Source of the DNA: Chrysoporthe austroafricana
Lineage: Eukaryota; Ascomycota; Sordariomycetes; Diaporthales; Cryphonectriaceae
NCBI GenBank assembly: GCA_001051155.2
Contig: JYIP02000006.1
Location: forward strand, 4,154,001-4,218,000
Direction of reading: 5' to 3'
DNA: 64,000 nucleotides
Shown here: positions 1 to 10,066 of the stretch, piece after piece
Layout of the letters: the number at the start of each line of letters is the position of its first letter
Position numbering within the stretch: the first letter of the stretch is position 1
Program-made: the position numbers and the translations under genes
Notes under the pieces: generated by a model
Databases searched by the model: none
What the model saw: the letters and a program-made list of their open reading frames with translations, nothing else
What the model was told of the DNA's origin: nothing

Positions 1-392
1 ACATTCGCAGTATGCACCTCCAGCGCGGACGAGACCAGACCGCCATCGCACTGCCTTCGGACTGTTGTCGTACTCGAAGCGGTAACGACGGATCGTTCAG
101 CTACGTACGCGTCGTCCGTGCCCAAGGAGGTGGCGGAAGACGTCGACTTCGTACACGCTGCGAATGAGCCGACGTATTCATCGTGATGCCGAAGATGAAG
201 ATGGCAATGGCGGTCCTGCTCGCAGATCATGGACCTTGACGGACATCTATAAATCTCGGCCGGTTCGCCCACAGAAATCGTCAGCACATTGATAGTACTT
301 CCGCATCAGGAACACCTATCGGTCTTGCCCATACTTCCGCCGCAACCTCGAGACTCGCGCGGCCGCACTCTGTTGCTAAATTGCAATCCATC
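1..392. other. intergenic, upstream of the Rds1-like gene
   Basis: No gene is visible. The stretch is upstream sequence for the gene that starts at 393 and contains a TATA-like element listed separately. A longer gene could end off the left edge, but no frame here carries recognisable protein. Confidence 0.5.
248..254 (+). promoter_or_regulatory. TATA-like element
   Basis: TATAAAT lies 139 bases before the ATG at 393, a plausible core promoter distance for a filamentous fungus. It is inferred only from motif and position. Confidence 0.4.
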
Positions 393-1505
393 ATGACGTT
401 CTTTTCTGGAGCTGTTATACCGGTGGCTATGACACTGGCCCTGATGGCGTCCGGCGGTCTCTGTGCTCCCACTGGCAGCAGCCCAGGCGCCCAGAAGCTC
501 GCCGACCCGAACTACGGGCCCATCCCAGGCCAGTCGACGCTCTACAGCGACTACCGCGGCAAGGCGCCCCCCTTTCCGGCCAACATCACCAGCCCGGTCT
601 TCCCGACCGCCGACGGCGCCCCGGGGGAGGACGACGACGTGGTCTGGCAGAACCTCCTCGCCGCCGAGTGGGTCATCTTCAGCTTCTACCAGCAGGGCGT
701 GGAGGCCTTCAACGAGAGCGCCTTCACCGCCCTCGGCCTCCCGAACACCACCTACGACCGCATCCAGGAGATCCGCGACAACGAGGCCGGCCACCTGCGC
801 CTCTTCCAGGACCAGATCAGCCCCGCGTCCGTCAAGCCCGGCCCGTGCCAGTATGAGTTCCCCTTCGCGGATGCGATCTCCTTCCTAGATCTCTCCCTCG
901 TCATCGAGATCTCCAGCATGGCCTTCCTGACCGGGCTCGTCGAGGAGCCCAAGTCCGCCGCCGCCCGCGGCGCCATGCTCGCCATCTCGACCGTCGAGGC
1001 CCGCCACGCCGTCTGGAACCTCATCGACGTCCAGGGCGCGGACCCCTTCGGCGGACCCAGCGACACCCTGTTCCCCTACGCGGACCAGATCCTGCAGACC
1101 ACCAACGCCTTCGTCGTGCCGGGGAGCTGCCCCGCCGCGAACCCGCCGTACCCCTCCCCGGACCAGTACCTCCCGCCGATGCGCGTCGCCGGCACGACCA
1201 GGTCCGTCGCGCCGGGGGCGACGGTGGCGCTCAACTTCACGGACGCGGCGAACCAGCCCGCCTTCGACGGCGGGCGGGACTACTTCGCCGTGTTCTTCCA
1301 CGGTGTCGGCAACGTCAGCGTGCCCGTCGACGTCGCCGGCTGGCCCGCGCGGCCCATCGAGGTCACCATCCCGCGGTTCGAGGCGCGCGGCGTCACCCTT
1401 GTGGTCATCGCGAACGTCTCCGGGGCGCCTGACCTCGGCAGCGTCGTTGCCGGGCCGGAGATCTTGGTCGAGCAGCCCGAGGCGGTGGGTTTGGCTTTTG
1501 CATAG
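393..1505 (+). CDS. secreted ferritin-like (Rds1-type) protein
   Basis: Intronless gene of 370 codons. The open frame begins upstream with a TTG at 381, but the first ATG is at 393 and starts a typical signal peptide (MTFFSGAVIPVAMTLALMA..., cleavage likely after GLCA). The centre has the four-helix ferritin-like pattern: a Glu-Trp near the first helix (AAEWVIFSFY), NEAGHLRLFQ in the second, LVIEISSMAF in the third and STVEARHAVWN in the fourth, with the Glu and His metal-ligand spacing of the Ferritin_2/Rds1 family. Fungal members are stress- or sporulation-regulated extracellular or wall proteins; the substrate is not known. The C-terminal 120 residues are beta-rich and are not part of the ferritin fold. 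Family call strong, exact role unknown. Confidence 0.88.
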   Translation: MTFFSGAVIPVAMTLALMASGGLCAPTGSSPGAQKLADPNYGPIPGQSTLYSDYRGKAPPFPANITSPVFPTADGAPGEDDDVVWQNLLAAEWVIFSFYQQGVEAFNESAFTALGLPNTTYDRIQEIRDNEAGHLRLFQDQISPASVKPGPCQYEFPFADAISFLDLSLVIEISSMAFLTGLVEEPKSAAARGAMLAISTVEARHAVWNLIDVQGADPFGGPSDTLFPYADQILQTTNAFVVPGSCPAANPPYPSPDQYLPPMRVAGTTRSVAPGATVALNFTDAANQPAFDGGRDYFAVFFHGVGNVSVPVDVAGWPARPIEVTIPRFEARGVTLVVIANVSGAPDLGSVVAGPEILVEQPEAVGLAFA

Positions 1506-2285
1506 GGCTGGTCTTGTGTGTTTGTGCTTTTGGACATGCGGGTCCCTTGCGCAAGGCGGGTTCAGATCCAGGCATAGCTAGGTATAAATTGGGGGAGCAT
1601 CTATAAGGCTGGCTGTAGATTAGCGTATGAGCGCCTAGAGTCATGTCATCGTCTGTATCTTCTGGTTCTTAGGTAATTAGTGCTACGGTAGAGGTTCACT
1701 ATATTCGGACCTTAACATGTGATATCTGCAGTCATCATCGTCTAGAAGTATTAATCACATGCAGGGGTATGCAGTGCCTTGTGAAACGATCTTTCGCTAT
1801 TTTGACATTGAAAGCAAAGTGGCGCCGATATCATGAAGACCGACGTAGTCCTTGGAGTTATTGGGTGATAGACAGGATCTACTGGAAGAATCAGGCAGAA
1901 GCAGTATGTCCCTTTTCCGCTACATGGTTCATGGACACTATGGGAACAATTATAACGGTGATAATGTTGTCAAGGGTGGTAACTAGTGTACCACGATCCG
2001 ATCCACCCAATCCGTCATCTCTGGAAGCAAGCTGTCGTCTAGTTGTACCAATGGACCACGAAAAGTCTCCTAAGAACTGAATTGTATAGACTATTGAAAA
2101 CGTTCATTGCTGGTCGACTAGATCTACTCCCCGAGAAGGGACCCCGTGGCCTGGTGGCTTTCTATCTCTATAGGTACTTAACTCCTAATACAATTCACAA
2201 CAAGTCGTAAATCACGTTACACCGTCCTCTTCACCCCATGAAGCTGAGACCCATCATCCTACCACCGACAAGGTCACGCGCCAAG
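1506..2285. other. intergenic between convergent genes
   Basis: This 0.78 kb lies between the stop of the Rds1-like gene (+) and the stop of the bZIP gene (-), so it holds two 3' ends. A 103-codon frame at 1769-2080 has no recognisable composition or motif. I see nothing else. Confidence 0.5.
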
Positions 2286-2834
2286 TTACTGGTAGTAGTA
2301 GTTGTTGTTCTGGTCCCACCCAGCACCGCCCCAGGTGTTACCACCCCAGGAAGAACTTCCCTCCCCCGGATCCCCCTCGCCCGCGCCAGCATAGTACGCA
2401 TCGGACGCAGAGGCCGACGACTGGCCAGCCGCGTCGCCATAGTACTGCTCCTGGATCTTCTCCGCCTCGATCCTGTCGATCTCGGCCCGGAGCTCCTGGT
2501 AGGCGGACGTCAGGGTCTGGTTCAGCAGCTCAGCCTGCTGGACCTGGGACTCCAGCTCCCTGAGCCGCTGCTCCCGCCGCTCCCGGTAGGCCCTCTGGGA
2601 GTTTCGGTTCTTGGCTCGTCGCCTCTGGAAGCTCGGGTTAGATGCTGCCGCGGGGACGCACTGGCCGGGTTGTCAACTGGAGCTCACCGAACTTTGCTCC
2701 TCCTCCGTCGCCTTTGAGTCGCCCTTCTTCTTCCGCTTCGGCTCGCTCAGTTTCTTCGACATAGAACTCGACGTGCTGTTCTTGAACGGATCATCGCCCC
2801 CTCCAGAACTGCTTCCGTACTTGGTCGACGGCAT
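2286..2834 (-). CDS. small bZIP transcription factor
   Basis: Two exons on the minus strand: 2834-2688 and 2624-2286, with a 63-nt intron (GTGAGC donor, CTAAC branch site, TTCCAG acceptor), giving 161 residues. Exon 1 is a Ser/Lys-rich lead with a nuclear-localisation-like run (EPKRKKKGD). Exon 2 opens directly into the basic region RRRAKNRNSQRAYRERR (about residues 50-66), the fungal AP-1-like form of N-x2-S/A-x3-Y/F-R, followed by a short zipper with Leu at 73, 87 and 94. The tail is Gly/Ser/Trp/Asn/Tyr-rich. A DNA-binding nuclear regulator is therefore well supported, but targets are unknown. The short size, with the whole bZIP in the second exon, resembles the small single-bZIP factors common in Sordariomycetes. 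Neither exon alone is a long open frame, so the gene is easily missed. Confidence 0.87.
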
Positions 2835-4742
2835 GGTGATACAGAGCAGATGGATGCGACTTGACTCTCGAACTTGGCTCTGGAACTTCGACTCAATTTA
2901 CAATGGCGCTTTGAATCCCGACAACCAGACTTTCACTGAATCGTGACTTCAACGAATACTTATACGATTTAGACATCGACCCCATCCGCACAATAACCCT
3001 ATGAGGCGTTTCAGTCCCGCAATCTTTGCTAACGTTATCCATAGGTCGCTTGGCAAAGGGACGAACAACATCTGTTGTACAGCCTCGTCATGTTGACAAA
3101 GCAATTTGTAGAAGGCCGGCGGATCTTTCCATGGAGCCTTTGATGACAGCAGCTGGACGCCATAGGGGGGCTGCGAAGCCTCTCAACTCTTCCAGGTCCC
3201 GGACATGATTTCTCATCGTGCCGTCCGCGGTCTTCCATGGCGCCCAGGCCCAGACTGGTGGGAGCAGGGACTGAGCCTCCTATGTCATTCCATTATACTA
3301 CTCAGTAATTGCGGGAGTGCTATTATAGACCGACCCATCATCAGGCCGGGATCTTTTCACGTCTGCCTGGTGCCTGGGGCTAAGGTCCTTTGGAGTGCTA
3401 GAAATTCTTGTATATCAGAATTTCCCCATTCAGCGAGTCCCCATTCAGCGAAGGGCCCCATTTCGCGGCTGGGGCCCGGAGAAAGCTCGCGCCCTGTGTG
3501 GTGGTGGGGGGCCACCACACCTGCGCCTTAATGCAGCCGCAGCCGCAGGTCATGGGCGCCTTGTTTTTCCCACCCCCCCCCTAAAATGCTGGCCCTAGGC
3601 TAGACTGTGTATATGTAATCACGCAAGGGGTTTTGAGAAATCAACAACAGGCATCGGTAACACCTGACATACGGGGTGGTGCCAGCCAGGCTCACTAGTT
3701 TCTCACGGCCCAAAACCTATATAGCCACATGCCCATAGGGTTTCCAATCCTTAAGTCAGATCTTACCGACCAGTTTCGAAGACAAGCTTTTCGGTCAGAG
3801 CCGTAGTGGCATTGCCATCTGACATTTTCAAGGCGCGGCCGTGCGGATGGTCCGCGGCTCTAATCCGGAACTAAAGATCGCTCTATCAAGTTTGTCCCGC
3901 AAGGAGCGGGCGCATGGCCTCTCTCTCTTTCTCTCTCCCCCTCTCCCCCCTCTCCTTTCTCCCACAAGGCTGAAGGATTCCCCTGGTGAGACTGCGGCGC
4001 GATAAGATTTCCTTGCATATACCTGCATGCATGCACTTCCCGACGCTGGGCGATGTTTCATACGTCAGAGTTTGGTGGCCCGGCGCCCTGGACCGACCGC
4101 CGGATGTGGAATCCTGCAGGTATTTAGCAGGCGCTGGGCAGAGAAAATAGCAATGCACGTTACTGTGGCTAGGGATCAGAGTTCTGACTGGAGCGCCGTG
4201 GGAAAAAATGTATCGGAGTTTTTCTGCCTCGGCTTTCTGCAGCTGGGCCGTTGAGGTTCGTGGCTGTGCGTGCAGCTTCACCGTTAGGATTTCCGAGGTC
4301 GGGTCCGGCCAAGATGGCCCCGAGCATAGGGCCGATTTAGGGGAGGATTATTGCCCATCTTTTGGACGTGCCGAGGTCTTGGGAGACCTCCTCAGGGTCC
4401 TTTGGAGGAGCGAACAGCCACAAACGGTCGACGAGATCGATCTCGATACCGCCCTCGCCTTATTTTTTTTATTTTTAGTACAGACATATCTGCGTATGGT
4501 ATAGGGGGATCGGATCGGGCGGGATCGTGATCTGTGTAGGGCTGGCTGTCTGTTGCGGAGAGCTGATATTATGCACACAAGCCACACTCGCACTAGCTCT
4601 GATATATCTCTCTCTCCTTAAGGCGCTTGGCAGCAACTATTAACCGTCTAGCATGAACAAGGCTGATTCTTTTTTCATCACATGGGCGCTACTCATTATC
4701 ATATGTACATAAAATAATACAATCGGTGAGATTTTTGTTCCC
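2835..4742. other. intergenic, 1.9 kb
   Basis: Upstream side of the bZIP gene and 3' side of the Zn2Cys6 gene. It contains a short 15-bp tandem repeat (3423-3452, listed), a pyrimidine-rich stretch around 3918-3962 and a T-rich run near 4460. Short frames here show no protein-like features. Confidence 0.5.
3423..3452. repeat. 15-bp tandem repeat, two copies
   Basis: TCCCCATTCAGCGAG is followed at once by TCCCCATTCAGCGAA, and a third degenerate copy (GGGCCCCATTTCGCGG) follows at 3453. Short tandem blocks of this kind occur in subterminal parts of fungal DNA transposons, but no partner end was found in the window, so the origin is unknown. Confidence 0.6.
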
Positions 4743-7238
4743 TCAACCACCGCCCCGCTCGAAGTCGAGCCAGCCGAAGTCCGGTTCCCCCGCGAGGAGC
4801 GTGCTCATCTCTGCCTCGAACAGCTCGTTCGAGAAGGCCTCCGCGTCGGCGTGAGACGTGTGTACCCCCTCGTTGACCTTCCAGAACGGGCCCCCGGCGC
4901 CGGCGCCCGCCCCCTGCGTCTTGGCCTGCACGGACGCTGTAAGCCTCGGGTCGATGACGGCCTCCTCCAGGTCCTCCTCCCCCTCCACCTCCGCGCCCCG
5001 CAGCCCGGCGCCGTCGGCCAGGTCCAGGTACGCCGCGCAGACCGCCGCCGCGGACGCGTCGCCGCCGGGCGTGGGCGGGCCGTCGCCGGAGCTGCTCGCG
5101 CTGGGGCTCGCGGACGGGCCGCCCCCCGCCGCCGCCGCCGCCGCCGCCGCTGCCGCCAGCGGCCCCGCGTACTGCTGCAAGCCCTGGTGCCAGCGCGTGC
5201 TGGTGGGCCAGGCCCGGTGCAGCCCGGCGAGCACCTGCAGGCAGCGCAGGGACATGTCCTCGGCGCGGCCGGCGACGCGCGGGCACAGCTGCGGGTAGCG
5301 CCAGAGGTAGGCGGCGAGGGAGCCGCAGATGTAGACGCAGAAGACGAGGATGGCGGGGAAGCCCTCCGCCGCCTCGGGGGCGCGCATGGCGAAGAAGGCG
5401 TCGATCTGCTCGAACAGCCCCGAGACGCTCGAGAAGAGCTCGTCCGACACAGCGGCCCAAAAGCCCTCGGGCGCGGCGCCCCGCGTCGTGGGCGAGATGG
5501 CGCCGCCGCCGTGCGGGCTGTTGTTGACGCTGAGGAGGATCTCGTCGAGGTAGATGCGGCGCTCGACGATGTTGCTCACGCGCAGCACCATGACCATGCT
5601 CAGGTAGGCGAGGTGCAGCTGCTCCTCGCGCCAGCCGCGCAGGTTCCACAGGGACCAGCGGTGGCGCTCGGGCAGGCCGGCCTCGAAGGCGCGCAGCTGC
5701 CGGACCAGGCCCTGGTACTCGCTCTCGGGCTCCCACGGCGCGGCGCCGCCCGCCTTGAGGTCGGCCCGGCACGCGCGCCGCGCCACGCGGCCCCAGAGGT
5801 CGTGCGTCTGGATCAGGGTCGCGAAGAGGCACCGGTGCTGCTGCTGCTGCTGCTGCGCGGCGGCCACATCGGGCGCCTCCTCCTGCTGCTGCTGCTGCGC
5901 CGGCGGCGTGCCGTGCAGGGCGGACCGCGCGGCCGGGTGCACGCCGAAGGCGAAGGCGTGCTCGTCGCAGGGGAGGCGGGCGGTGATGTCCTCGGGCGGG
6001 AAGGGGGCGGGCGAGCTGTAGCCGGCCTGCAGGTTCTCCTGGCTGTGGATCATCCAGAAGGTGCGGCGGGCGGACTCGGCGCGCATGACCTGCTCGGCGG
6101 GGGCGCCGGGCAGCAGGGCGTAGGTCTCCTCGCGGTGCAGCTTGAGGATGGCGGCCATGCGGACGGCGACGCCCATGTCCATGGCGCTGCGGTCCCGCTC
6201 GCCGTCGCCCCACTCGGCGATGGCGAGCAGGAAGAAGGCCTGGGTGCGGTCGAGGCTCGGCCGGTACATCTGGGCCGGGGCCATGGCGCGCGCGATGTGC
6301 AGGAAGTTCTCGGTGGCGCGGGCGGAGCCGCCATACCGGCGGACGAGGCACGGCGTGAACCTCGCCGAGATGCTGAGGATGCAGCTCAGGAGGAAGGGGC
6401 TGACGGAGTTCAGGTTGCGCGAGAGGGACTCGAGGAAGATGGCCTTGGGCAGGAAGCCCAGCTGGAAGTAGGAGGAGACGAAGACGCGGCACCCAGCCAC
6501 GATCTCCTGGTGGGGTGGGAAGGACGCAGCCGCCGCGGCGGCGGCGGCGTCCGGGATGGCCGCCGGCGCTGGGTGCCGGTGGCTGAGACTGACGTGAGCC
6601 GGGAGGGAGCTGTAGAGGTGCGCATTACTCAGGGGGGATGACGAGTGACGGCTGGAGGCCGACCCGGAGGACCCAGCGGACGCTGACAGACCGCGCACGG
6701 GGGCGTCGACGACGACAGGAACGGCGGCGGTGCGAGCCTGGGGCGCCAAGGGGTGGTGGTTGTTCTGGTGGTGCTGGTGCTGGTGCTGGTGCTGGTGCTG
6801 CTGCTGCTGCTGCTGCAGCAGGCCGGGGCTCTCGCGCGCAGACGAGGAGGACGACACGCTCAGGCGGTGGGTGGCGGGGCGGCGGCGGAAGTCCCTGTCG
6901 ACGTCCTTCTCGCCGCGGGTCGGGAACGTGCAGTCGGCGGCGGCCTTGGGCCCGGAGGCGCGGCAGGCCTCGCAGGGCGCCTGGCAGTCAGGGCCGTGGA
7001 CGCACTTGGTCCGCAGGCGGCGGCAGCGGCGGCAGGCGACGGTGCCCCGTCGACGCGGCGGCGCGGGCGTCTTGCTGCCGCTGGTGGTGGTGGTGTGGTG
7101 GTGGTCGCCGGTTGGGGTGACGGGCGACTGCAGCGGCGACGGGAACGGGTTCGCGACGAGGATGCTGCCGCCCTCCTCGGGCGACGAGCCCCTCTCCTGC
7201 TGCTGGTGGTTGTAGTCCTCCTCCAGCTTGGCCCTCAT
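4743..7238 (-). CDS. Zn2Cys6 transcription factor with poly-Gln/His tracts
   Basis: Single open frame of 831 codons starting at ATG 7238. The N-terminal binuclear cluster lies at residues 69-103 (C69-x2-C72-x6-C79-x9-C89-x2-C92-x10-C103, with an extra Cys85), preceded by basic PRRRGTVA and followed by an acidic/basic linker (RGEKDVDRDFRRR). The middle homology region (fungal_TF_MHR type) begins near residue 245 with the phrase FVSSYFQLGFLPKAIF, and LARxFW-like residues appear in SARRTFWMIHSQENL. Low-complexity tracts interrupt it: alternating Gln-His near 145, two Gln runs near 450 and a ten-residue Ala run near 705. It is a nuclear sequence-specific regulator with unknown regulon. Repeat tracts suggest replication-slippage length variation. 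Confidence 0.9.
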   Translation of the reverse strand: MRAKLEEDYNHQQQERGSSPEEGGSILVANPFPSPLQSPVTPTGDHHHTTTTSGSKTPAPPRRRGTVACRRCRRLRTKCVHGPDCQAPCEACRASGPKAAADCTFPTRGEKDVDRDFRRRPATHRLSVSSSSSARESPGLLQQQQQQHQHQHQHQHHQNNHHPLAPQARTAAVPVVVDAPVRGLSASAGSSGSASSRHSSSPLSNAHLYSSLPAHVSLSHRHPAPAAIPDAAAAAAAASFPPHQEIVAGCRVFVSSYFQLGFLPKAIFLESLSRNLNSVSPFLLSCILSISARFTPCLVRRYGGSARATENFLHIARAMAPAQMYRPSLDRTQAFFLLAIAEWGDGERDRSAMDMGVAVRMAAILKLHREETYALLPGAPAEQVMRAESARRTFWMIHSQENLQAGYSSPAPFPPEDITARLPCDEHAFAFGVHPAARSALHGTPPAQQQQQEEAPDVAAAQQQQQQHRCLFATLIQTHDLWGRVARRACRADLKAGGAAPWEPESEYQGLVRQLRAFEAGLPERHRWSLWNLRGWREEQLHLAYLSMVMVLRVSNIVERRIYLDEILLSVNNSPHGGGAISPTTRGAAPEGFWAAVSDELFSSVSGLFEQIDAFFAMRAPEAAEGFPAILVFCVYICGSLAAYLWRYPQLCPRVAGRAEDMSLRCLQVLAGLHRAWPTSTRWHQGLQQYAGPLAAAAAAAAAAGGGPSASPSASSSGDGPPTPGGDASAAAVCAAYLDLADGAGLRGAEVEGEEDLEEAVIDPRLTASVQAKTQGAGAGAGGPFWKVNEGVHTSHADAEAFSNELFEAEMSTLLAGEPDFGWLDFERGGG

Positions 7239-7325
7239 GCTGCTTGCTGGCTGGCTAGCTGGCTCGTGGGGGTGTGGGTGGTGGTGGTGGTGGTGCTGCT
7301 GTGGCCGGGTGGTGGTGGCGTATCA

Positions 7326-7327
7326 AC

Positions 7328-7361
<34 letters not shown>

Positions 7362-7370
7362 GCGACGGCG
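7326..7370. repeat. GAC/GGC microsatellite
   Basis: About eight GAC units pass into interleaved GGC/GAC units, roughly 90-130 bases upstream of the ATG of the Zn2Cys6 gene, so probably in its 5' leader or promoter. Confidence 0.85.
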
Positions 7371-7913
7371 CATGTATGTGGTGAGGGAGCAGAGCAGAGC
7401 CCAGGCGCAAGGGCGGCGCCCTCGGGAAACGGAATCATGTTCCCAATAAAGGGCTGCCCACGCCCCCTCTCGCGAAGACCCCGGCGTGAAGCCGAACCGG
7501 ACCGGGCGAGGGCCCTGCGGAGTTTGAGTGATACGCGGATGGTGCAAGAGGCGTCCGCTCGCTTGGTTTGTCGCTTTGGTGGTCGCTGGTGGAGGTGGAG
7601 ACGGTTCGACAAGTGCTGGTGCTGGCGGAGCGCCGCCGAGGAGGGCTCGCCTGGGTTTGGTTGCAGCGATCCGGGGGCCAACGCTTCCCCACAGCCCTGC
7701 CCTGGCACGCCTGGTTGATCCTGGTGATAGCGTCGATAAATGTTCGATATCGGGATCGACACGCTGATAGTGTCGACGGCGCCCTTATCCCTTATCTCTG
7801 ATCGATGGGATGGCGTGCGTTTGCTCACGTAACCTGCCAACCCGCCGCCCGTGATTCGCCGTGATTCGCAGGCCTGTCTTGATACGCCCTGCAGCGCGGA
7901 GGGCGCCGCGGCG

Positions 7914-7955
7914 GGCCATGACCACAATCATTGACCACAATCATTGACCATGGCC
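7914..7955. repeat. 13-bp tandem repeat inside a short inverted repeat
   Basis: ACCACAATCATTG occurs twice in tandem (7921-7946) and is flanked by GGCCATG (7914-7920) and its reverse complement CATGGCC (7949-7955). The arrangement could bind a regulator or form a cruciform. Function is unknown. Confidence 0.6.
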
Positions 7956-8112
7956 TTGCCCACCTGCCCAGTAGGACGAACTGCTTTTATCGAGGGCCAC
8001 GGTCGCATCGAGCCAGCGGCTACTGGTTGTTGTTACATCTCCCAGCGCGAGAAGAGCGCCAGGCCCTCCGCGATCGCTTGCCCTGCTTGCTTGATCGCTG
8101 TCCTACTCCGCG

Positions 8113-8156
8113 CCTCCTCCTCCTCCTCCTCCTCCTCCTCCTTCTCCTCCTCCTCC
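8113..8156. repeat. TCC microsatellite
   Basis: A run of TCC units with one TTC interruption in intergenic DNA. Confidence 0.85.
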
Positions 8157-8839
8157 CCACGAATCTTATCGACTTGCTGCTTTCGTCCTGGCACGGACCC
8201 CCGTTGTGCGGAGCTGATACCAGAGCACATTACTGTTCGTCATCTTGCTGCTGGTGATAAGCTCGTTACGCACTTGCGCAACGGCGGAGAAGGGGGGTGG
8301 AGGAGGGCGGGCGTAAGCAGGCTGTTATTATAATATTACTTACTACTCAGCACCAGGGATTGGACCTCGGCGCGGTGGAGTGAGTGAGTGCCCCCAGCAC
8401 CCGTCGGGATTATTCTCTCGACCCGAAGAGGGGGCTGCGATAACTGTTACTTCGCGTGCCCCCCAGCCCGCCCTACCTACCAGGGATCGGCCCAAGACGG
8501 CCAGGAACCGATCAGCGCGAGGATCCCATTCCGTCGACCGAAGGGTGTGTCATTCGAGCCAGACGCCGGCCCGGATCTTCACGTGTCGGGAATAAAACCT
8601 CTTAAACTACCTATCACGCCTAGGCCAGGATGACATATCAATATATGCACGCAGCAGAGAGAGCGCTCGCTCCGAAGAGACCGTCGTTTGAAGTAAACAA
8701 TATGATGTGCAATCCATTTGTAAAGCATTACCAACTCTTGCACCGCGAAGAGAATCAGATCCCCAGGGCGTCCCACCAGACCCACCGATCAGTGATCGCT
8801 CTTCCATGTCCGCCCGCCCGCCCACGCACGTACACCCGC

Positions 8840-9956
8840 CTAGAAGGTGTACTCGGGGATGTCAATCGTACCGATGACCCAGGTCACGCCGCCGTCGCTG
8901 GTCGTCATCGAGCCCGTCGCCCCCAGCCCCAGATAGAGCGTGTCGATGTAGTCGGGGTCCGCGCCGCTCAGGACGATCTCAGCGTTGATCCATTCTGGGA
9001 GCACGCCGTCAGTTAATGATGAGCACGCCTCTGGCCCTCCCTCTGCATCGAATACTAACGGCCATAGAGACAGACTTACGGTGGGCGGGCACGGTGCCGC
9101 AGTTCGTCGCCGCACACTCGACCGCCGAGCCCCAGCCCTCGGCGAACCCGTCGCTGGTCGACAGCGTCGACACCACGGCGCCGTTGAGCGAGACCGTCTG
9201 CGTGTAGTTCCCGGTCGACGAGTCATACTGGTCTGGAAATAGCCACGGTCGGTGAGTGAGCTTGTGCGTGTGGGCAGAGGACGGTGATCACCACCACCCC
9301 CCCCCGGGGGGAGAAGACGCTTACAGAGCATGGTCACTTCCTGCGCGGTCGACGCCGCGTGGGTCTGACCTTCGATCACCTCCTGGGAGTCGGCTGTGCA
9401 TCAGGTCAGCTTGGCGCAGCGCAGCCACAGGTCCTCGAGATCTAGAGTGGGCAGGCTTCGGAAGAAGAGTCACGCACAGCTGGTCTCCTTGAGTGTGTAG
9501 GCGAAGACGCTCCAGGTGGTGTCTGTGCACTCCTACGGGTGGCGTCAGCACTTCTTCTCTGAGGGATGATCCTGTCCTAGGTAGCCCGTCGCAAGACGGA
9601 GTAAAAGTGTTTGGAACTGGAAGAGCACGTGGTCGGGGACGAACATAGCAATCCGCAATACTCTGGATCAAATCACCATCGGAGCTACGAGATGTTAGGT
9701 CCTTCTGCGGAACGCGAGGCGGGTAGTATAGACGTCGAATGGACGTCGAATAGACCACTTACGTTCCCATACCAACCCACAAGGAGAGATCGCCTTGGTT
9801 GTTCGATGGGGCATCAGGCAGGATTAGTGTAGCCGTGGCCGACGTGATGTATGTGTCCGAGGACGTCGGCCCCGTGCTGAAGAAAGGTCCGTCGGCAGCC
9901 TGGACCGCAGCCACAGCAGCCGCCAGGACGGAAAGGATCTGGGCAGTGGAAGGCAT
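8840..9956 (-). CDS. secreted G1-like (eqolisin-fold) beta-sandwich protein
   Basis: Six exons on the minus strand: 9956-9763, 9684-9645, 9532-9478, 9393-9325, 9232-9080 and 8994-8840. All phases agree and the product has 221 residues. Donors are GTAAGT, GTTCGT, GTGCGT, GTAAGC and GTAAGT. Residues 1-20 form a signal peptide ending in AVQA. The mature part resembles the concanavalin-like fold of fungal G1 peptidase relatives: a strand with LSLWVGMGT, then DLIQSIAD, TTWSVFAYTL, SSTGNYTQTVSLNG and a C-terminal WINAEIVLS... INTL-like strand. It has Cys pairs at positions such as ECAATNCG. I cannot show that the G1 catalytic Gln/Glu pair is present, so the safe call is an extracellular G1-like protein, possibly not a peptidase. 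Exon 2 is only 40 nt. Confidence 0.75.
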
Positions 9957-10060
9957 AGTGGTTTATTCTTCTTTCCTGTCTATTACAATTGATACTTTCA
10001 GGGGACAGAATTTGATGATACGGCAATGATCCAGGTGAAAAGAGTCACGACAGAGGTATA

Positions 10061-10066
10061 TTTATA
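10061..10066 (-). promoter_or_regulatory. TATA-like element
   Basis: TATAAA on the minus strand about 105 bases before the ATG at 9956 of the secreted G1-like gene. Motif and spacing only. Confidence 0.4.

Larger units (their letters stand above)
7239..8839. other. upstream region of the Zn2Cys6 gene with simple repeats
   Basis: This 1.6 kb is upstream of the minus-strand regulator gene and downstream of the secreted protein gene ending at 8840. It carries GAC/GGC and TCC microsatellites and a 13-bp tandem repeat, all listed separately. The frames seen here are translations of these repeats and I call no gene. Confidence 0.5.

Noticed and set aside
381..392. Upstream TTG start for the Rds1-like gene
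   Set aside because: Not an ATG. The ATG at 393 begins a proper signal peptide.
4699..6492. 597-codon minus-strand frame in another phase
   Set aside because: Arg/Pro/Ala-rich shadow of the same gene without domains.
4851..6641. 596-codon plus-strand frame opposite the Zn2Cys6 gene
   Set aside because: It is the shadow of a GC-rich coding region. Its content is Arg/Gly/Ala/Val low-complexity, and the minus frame has a clear Zn cluster and middle domain.
7326..7370. CRISPR-like or coding interpretation of the GAC/GGC repeat
   Set aside because: It is a plain trinucleotide microsatellite without spacers, and fungi have no CRISPR arrays.
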